From positions 1 through 64,000 of the forward strand of contig JAKFUG010000006.1 of the NCBI GenBank assembly GCA_021732785.1: a stretch of DNA of 64,000 nt. The letters are read 5' to 3'. This document shows positions 61,716-64,000 of the stretch, piece by piece. The notes under the pieces were generated by a model. It was not told where the DNA came from. It saw only the letters and a program-made list of their open reading frames with translations, and did not search any database. Position 1 is the first letter of the stretch; each line of letters starts with the position of its first letter. This DNA is from Planctomycetaceae bacterium (lineage in GTDB: Bacteria > Planctomycetota > Planctomycetia > Planctomycetales > Planctomycetaceae). The position numbers and the translations under genes are program-made.

Positions 61716-62756
61716 TCACGCGGCATTGTGTGACGTGTATTCCTTCAGGTCGCTCGCAGAATGTGTTGGATCGACGGTGTGGCATGGCACAAACGGCATC
61801 GACCTATCGGAAAGAAATGTCAGTGCGATGTTCTCCGCAACTTGCCGTGCTGAATTCTCACCAAGTCCCTTGAGATCGGATACTTCGCAAGCATCATCTA
61901 ACGAGAATCGCCCCGACCGAGCCACAGCGTCAACGCGTACCAGGCGGTGACCTGTCATGGCGGATGCGAGTCCCAGCGTTCCTCGCACCTGGGCTTCCTG
62001 CAGGAGGTCGATGACGCCTCGATTCCATCTCAAGAGACCGCCGTTGCGACGGCGTCGATTCACATCAAATGGCTCACACGTCGTCCCGATGCTCAGGATA
62101 TCAATCTGGTCGATGGGCCAGCGCAGGGCCGTCATGGCTTCAATCAGGCCCACCATTGCCGGACAGTTTGCCCACACACCACCGTCAATAAATGCTCGGC
62201 CGTCGTGGTCTGTATAAGCATTGAAGTACGTCGGTGCTGCCGAGGTTGCGAGGGCCACGGTTGTGGCTGGTAGCTGATAGTCCATTCGGTACGCGGGACA
62301 ATGTGCTGTTTTGAAAAGTTGGATATCACCATTGAGCGCGTTGAACGCTGGGATCACCAGTCGATTTCGGGAGGCTCCGAAGTGTTGCCCGCCAAGAACC
62401 CTTTGCAATTCGCCTGCGAGGACTGTTTGCGAGTGCTTCGGTTGCATGACGTGGCGCCAGATTTCGGCAATCTTGCCTCGAATCCCGGCGGCGGGTGGAG
62501 GAAAAATCACGGGCCCCCGCTTGACGTACAGATCGACGATTTCACTCAAGGGGACTCCAAGCCCAATGGCGACCGCAATGATACCGCCAGTTGACGTACC
62601 GGTGATCAGATCAAAATGATCGCTGATGGACTTGCTGCTCAGTTTTTCCAAAGTATGAAGCACTGAGGCCGTGAAGGCTCCCTTCACGCCGCCCCCATCC
62701 AGTGACAGGATGCGATATCGTCGCCGTGAATTAGTTTCTTCGGAATCGTCGCTCAT
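61716..62756 (-). CDS. capV: CapV-type patatin-like phospholipase, CBASS effector, 346 aa
   Basis: Patatin hallmarks are complete: SLDGGGVKGAFTA oxyanion loop (residues 18-30), nucleophile elbow GTSTGG (Ser55) and the catalytic Asp in FIDGGVWANCP (Asp191). In CBASS, CapV degrades the inner membrane when its cyclic nucleotide binds, killing the infected cell. The start overlaps the end of the E2-like gene by 26 bases, so all three genes form one operon. Patatins also occur outside defence, but this gene order, CD-NTase, E2, patatin, supports the effector role. The length is typical. Confidence 0.93.
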   Translation of the reverse strand: MSDDSEETNSRRRYRILSLDGGGVKGAFTASVLHTLEKLSSKSISDHFDLITGTSTGGIIAVAIGLGVPLSEIVDLYVKRGPVIFPPPAAGIRGKIAEIWRHVMQPKHSQTVLAGELQRVLGGQHFGASRNRLVIPAFNALNGDIQLFKTAHCPAYRMDYQLPATTVALATSAAPTYFNAYTDHDGRAFIDGGVWANCPAMVGLIEAMTALRWPIDQIDILSIGTTCEPFDVNRRRRNGGLLRWNRGVIDLLQEAQVRGTLGLASAMTGHRLVRVDAVARSGRFSLDDACEVSDLKGLGENSARQVAENIALTFLSDRSMPFVPCHTVDPTHSASDLKEYTSHNAA

Positions 62757-63186
62757 AGCCCGCCTTTCGAATCGTTATGGGGATCTCGGGATGAATTCCA
62801 CCGCCGAGCCATTCTCCCGTCGCGTGCCAGACTTCGTAGAAGTAGAGCCACAGGGATGTCCAAGGGAGAATAGTGTGGGCAATGGGATCGTCCGGCTTCC
62901 ATTCGCCACCTCCCGGCAGGAACAAACAGAGCCGCTCCTGTGAGTACATGTGCGGTATCTTTTCGCCGCCAGCACCCTTTCGAAGTTCTGGATTCACAAC
63001 ACGAACTTCGGGGCTCCGACCGCCCCGCTGATTGACGCAGACCGTGTAAGTTGCGGAAAGCTCGGAGGGCCGAAGTTCGCCAACGGCGGACAATGTGGCA
63101 CCGCAAATCTTGCTGCGGAAGTTTGGCCACCACAGCCTGAGATACGCCAACTGCTCTCCCAAACCCAAGACACGTTGCGGAATCAA
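62731..63186 (-). CDS. Stand-alone E2-like protein of a short type II CBASS, 151 aa
   Basis: The core PHMYSQERLCLFLPGGGEW matches the E2 active-site layout (His-x-Tyr, then Cys87 in RLCLF, then Trp), and ILPWTSLWLYFYEVWHATGE with WLGGGIHP is the usual end of CBASS E2 proteins. In such operons the E2-like enzyme acts on the CD-NTase C-terminus and primes it, without a separate E1 or JAB gene. I start at TTG 63186: it overlaps the CD-NTase TGA by four bases, GGAG lies seven bases upstream, and the longer frame to 63423 has no E2 character upstream. The TTG start is unusual but consistent with coupling. Confidence 0.88.
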   Translation of the reverse strand: MIPQRVLGLGEQLAYLRLWWPNFRSKICGATLSAVGELRPSELSATYTVCVNQRGGRSPEVRVVNPELRKGAGGEKIPHMYSQERLCLFLPGGGEWKPDDPIAHTILPWTSLWLYFYEVWHATGEWLGGGIHPEIPITIRKAGYERRFRRN

Positions 63187-63998
63187 TCGTTGTCTCCATG
63201 GAAGTGATTCGACGGCATTCGCACGCTGGTCGCTGCCGAAATCGCTGCTGGAACCAACAGGCCCGACTGTGCCTGAACGTGCAATGAGCGATTGGTCCGG
63301 GGACGAACGACACTGCGATCGGCCAGCGACTTCACCGCATTGCGGACCGGCGATTCGCCAAAGAGTTCGGACAGTTCCTGCTCGATGGCGTGAATTCCGC
63401 GTAGCGCCTGCAATCGCTCCCAACGCTCCAGGAACGCCGTCACTGCGGTGCAGAAATCCCGATATGCGGTTGGATTAGAGTCCCATTTTTCACAGATGTT
63501 CTCGGACGAATGTGCCGGATTGGTCAACCGTAGGCGTTTTCCCGACTCGATTGTCTGGACGGTCGATTCGAGAATCGAATGCAGCGAGTCCGTGCAGAGT
63601 TGTTGCCCTCCATAGAAATGGCCACTGAGCGTCGTCAGGATGATTGACGGCGGAGCCAGGTTGGGGCGGTCGACATAATCGACATCCCGCCAACGTTTGA
63701 AGAGCTGCACGCTTCGTTTCAGCGCTGGCTTGGAGTGAACGGCCTCTTTTTCAGGGACCGGATCGACTTGGGCTCGCGCGTACTTGGCATTGAGCGTCCA
63801 GACTGGAATGCACAGATCTTCGAACCAGACCGCATAGTCCTGCGGATTCGTGGATTTCCACACGTTGTTCGCGGGGTGCTCAAGCGCGAGATCGGCATTC
63901 AGGTCCGGAACGAGAATGCAATTTCCACCGCAGGCGGAATCAGGAATCGCCGGAGCAATGTCGAGATGGAAATCACCGGCATATTCGAGCCGAATGCA
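63183..63998 (-). CDS. CD-NTase (cGAS/DncV-like nucleotidyltransferase), 5' end outside window
   Basis: The frame enters from the right edge; 271 residues are visible. EYAGDFHLDIAPAIP holds the third catalytic Asp of the nucleotidyltransferase fold, followed by the helical C-terminal half typical of CD-NTases (ALKRSVQLFKRWRDV, PNLAPPSIILTTLSGHFYGG). The first two catalytic Asp residues would lie beyond 64000. The enzyme makes a cyclic oligonucleotide on phage infection, activating the patatin. Its C-terminus (SVRMPSNHFHGDND) is where E2-linked CD-NTases are modified. The product and clade cannot be told from this part. Confidence 0.9.
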   Translation of the reverse strand, partial: CIRLEYAGDFHLDIAPAIPDSACGGNCILVPDLNADLALEHPANNVWKSTNPQDYAVWFEDLCIPVWTLNAKYARAQVDPVPEKEAVHSKPALKRSVQLFKRWRDVDYVDRPNLAPPSIILTTLSGHFYGGQQLCTDSLHSILESTVQTIESGKRLRLTNPAHSSENICEKWDSNPTAYRDFCTAVTAFLERWERLQALRGIHAIEQELSELFGESPVRNAVKSLADRSVVRPRTNRSLHVQAQSGLLVPAAISAATSVRMPSNHFHGDND

Positions 63999-64000
63999 AC

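Noticed and set aside
62731-63423. Longer version of the E2-like gene starting at 63423
   Set aside because: The added 79 residues overlap the CD-NTase frame and have no E2 similarity; TTG 63186 fits the gene junction and ribosome-binding site.

Overview
The window reads as chromosomal DNA of a planctomycete (phylum Planctomycetota). This rests on a DUF1559 prepilin-type protein (7924-8889), large TPR/FG-GAP/ASPIC-UnbV proteins, several ECF sigma factors translationally coupled to serine/threonine kinases, and lipocalin-like 'LQGEW' ectodomain modules, a combination typical of that phylum. No rRNA, tRNA or CRISPR array was recognised.

Layout. 1-4.05 kb is accessory: a transposase tail, two unrecognised ORFs, a pair of near-identical palindromes, a sigma-like protein and an hsdM gene cut at its first catalytic motif. 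4.1-15.7 kb is a secreted/cell-surface block: TPR protein, ASPIC/UnbV protein, lipoprotein and DUF1559 protein on the minus strand, then two divergent TPR/FG-GAP/ASPIC paralogues of about 1000 aa. 15.7-21.4 kb is a mobile region: a peptidase C26 gene, relics of one transposon family, a complete IS of that family (17956-19530) that cuts a gene next to a tyrosine recombinase, and that recombinase. 21.8-60.2 kb is a long plus-strand signalling region: four ECF sigma factors, three Ser/Thr kinases (854, 1297 and 2609 aa), an HtrA-like protease with a membrane partner, a BlaI-type repressor with a 2018-aa BlaR1/M56-like protein, and a family of small secreted proteins built from one constant N-terminal module and exchangeable C-terminal modules. 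60.6-64 kb holds a tyrosine recombinase and a minus-strand anti-phage CBASS operon running off the right edge.

How the genes may work together. In three places an ECF sigma factor directly precedes a kinase; two of these kinases start with a zinc-binding anti-sigma-like motif and overlap the sigma stop codon by ATGA. The predicted extracytoplasmic parts of the two larger kinases and of the BlaR1-like protein share the same modules, so I infer they sense related envelope signals. The secreted constant-N/variable-C proteins follow the BlaR1-like gene and share one repeated translation-start leader. Recurrent intergenic repeats and duplicated upstream regions show the cluster grew by local duplication and recombination.

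The strongest candidate for an interesting system is the CBASS operon: a CD-NTase (5' end outside the window), a stand-alone E2-like protein with no E1 or JAB partner visible, and a CapV-type patatin phospholipase, with overlapping reading frames. The most unusual and possibly undescribed architecture is the shared-ectodomain signalling cluster with its module-swapping secreted family and orphan C-terminal pieces.
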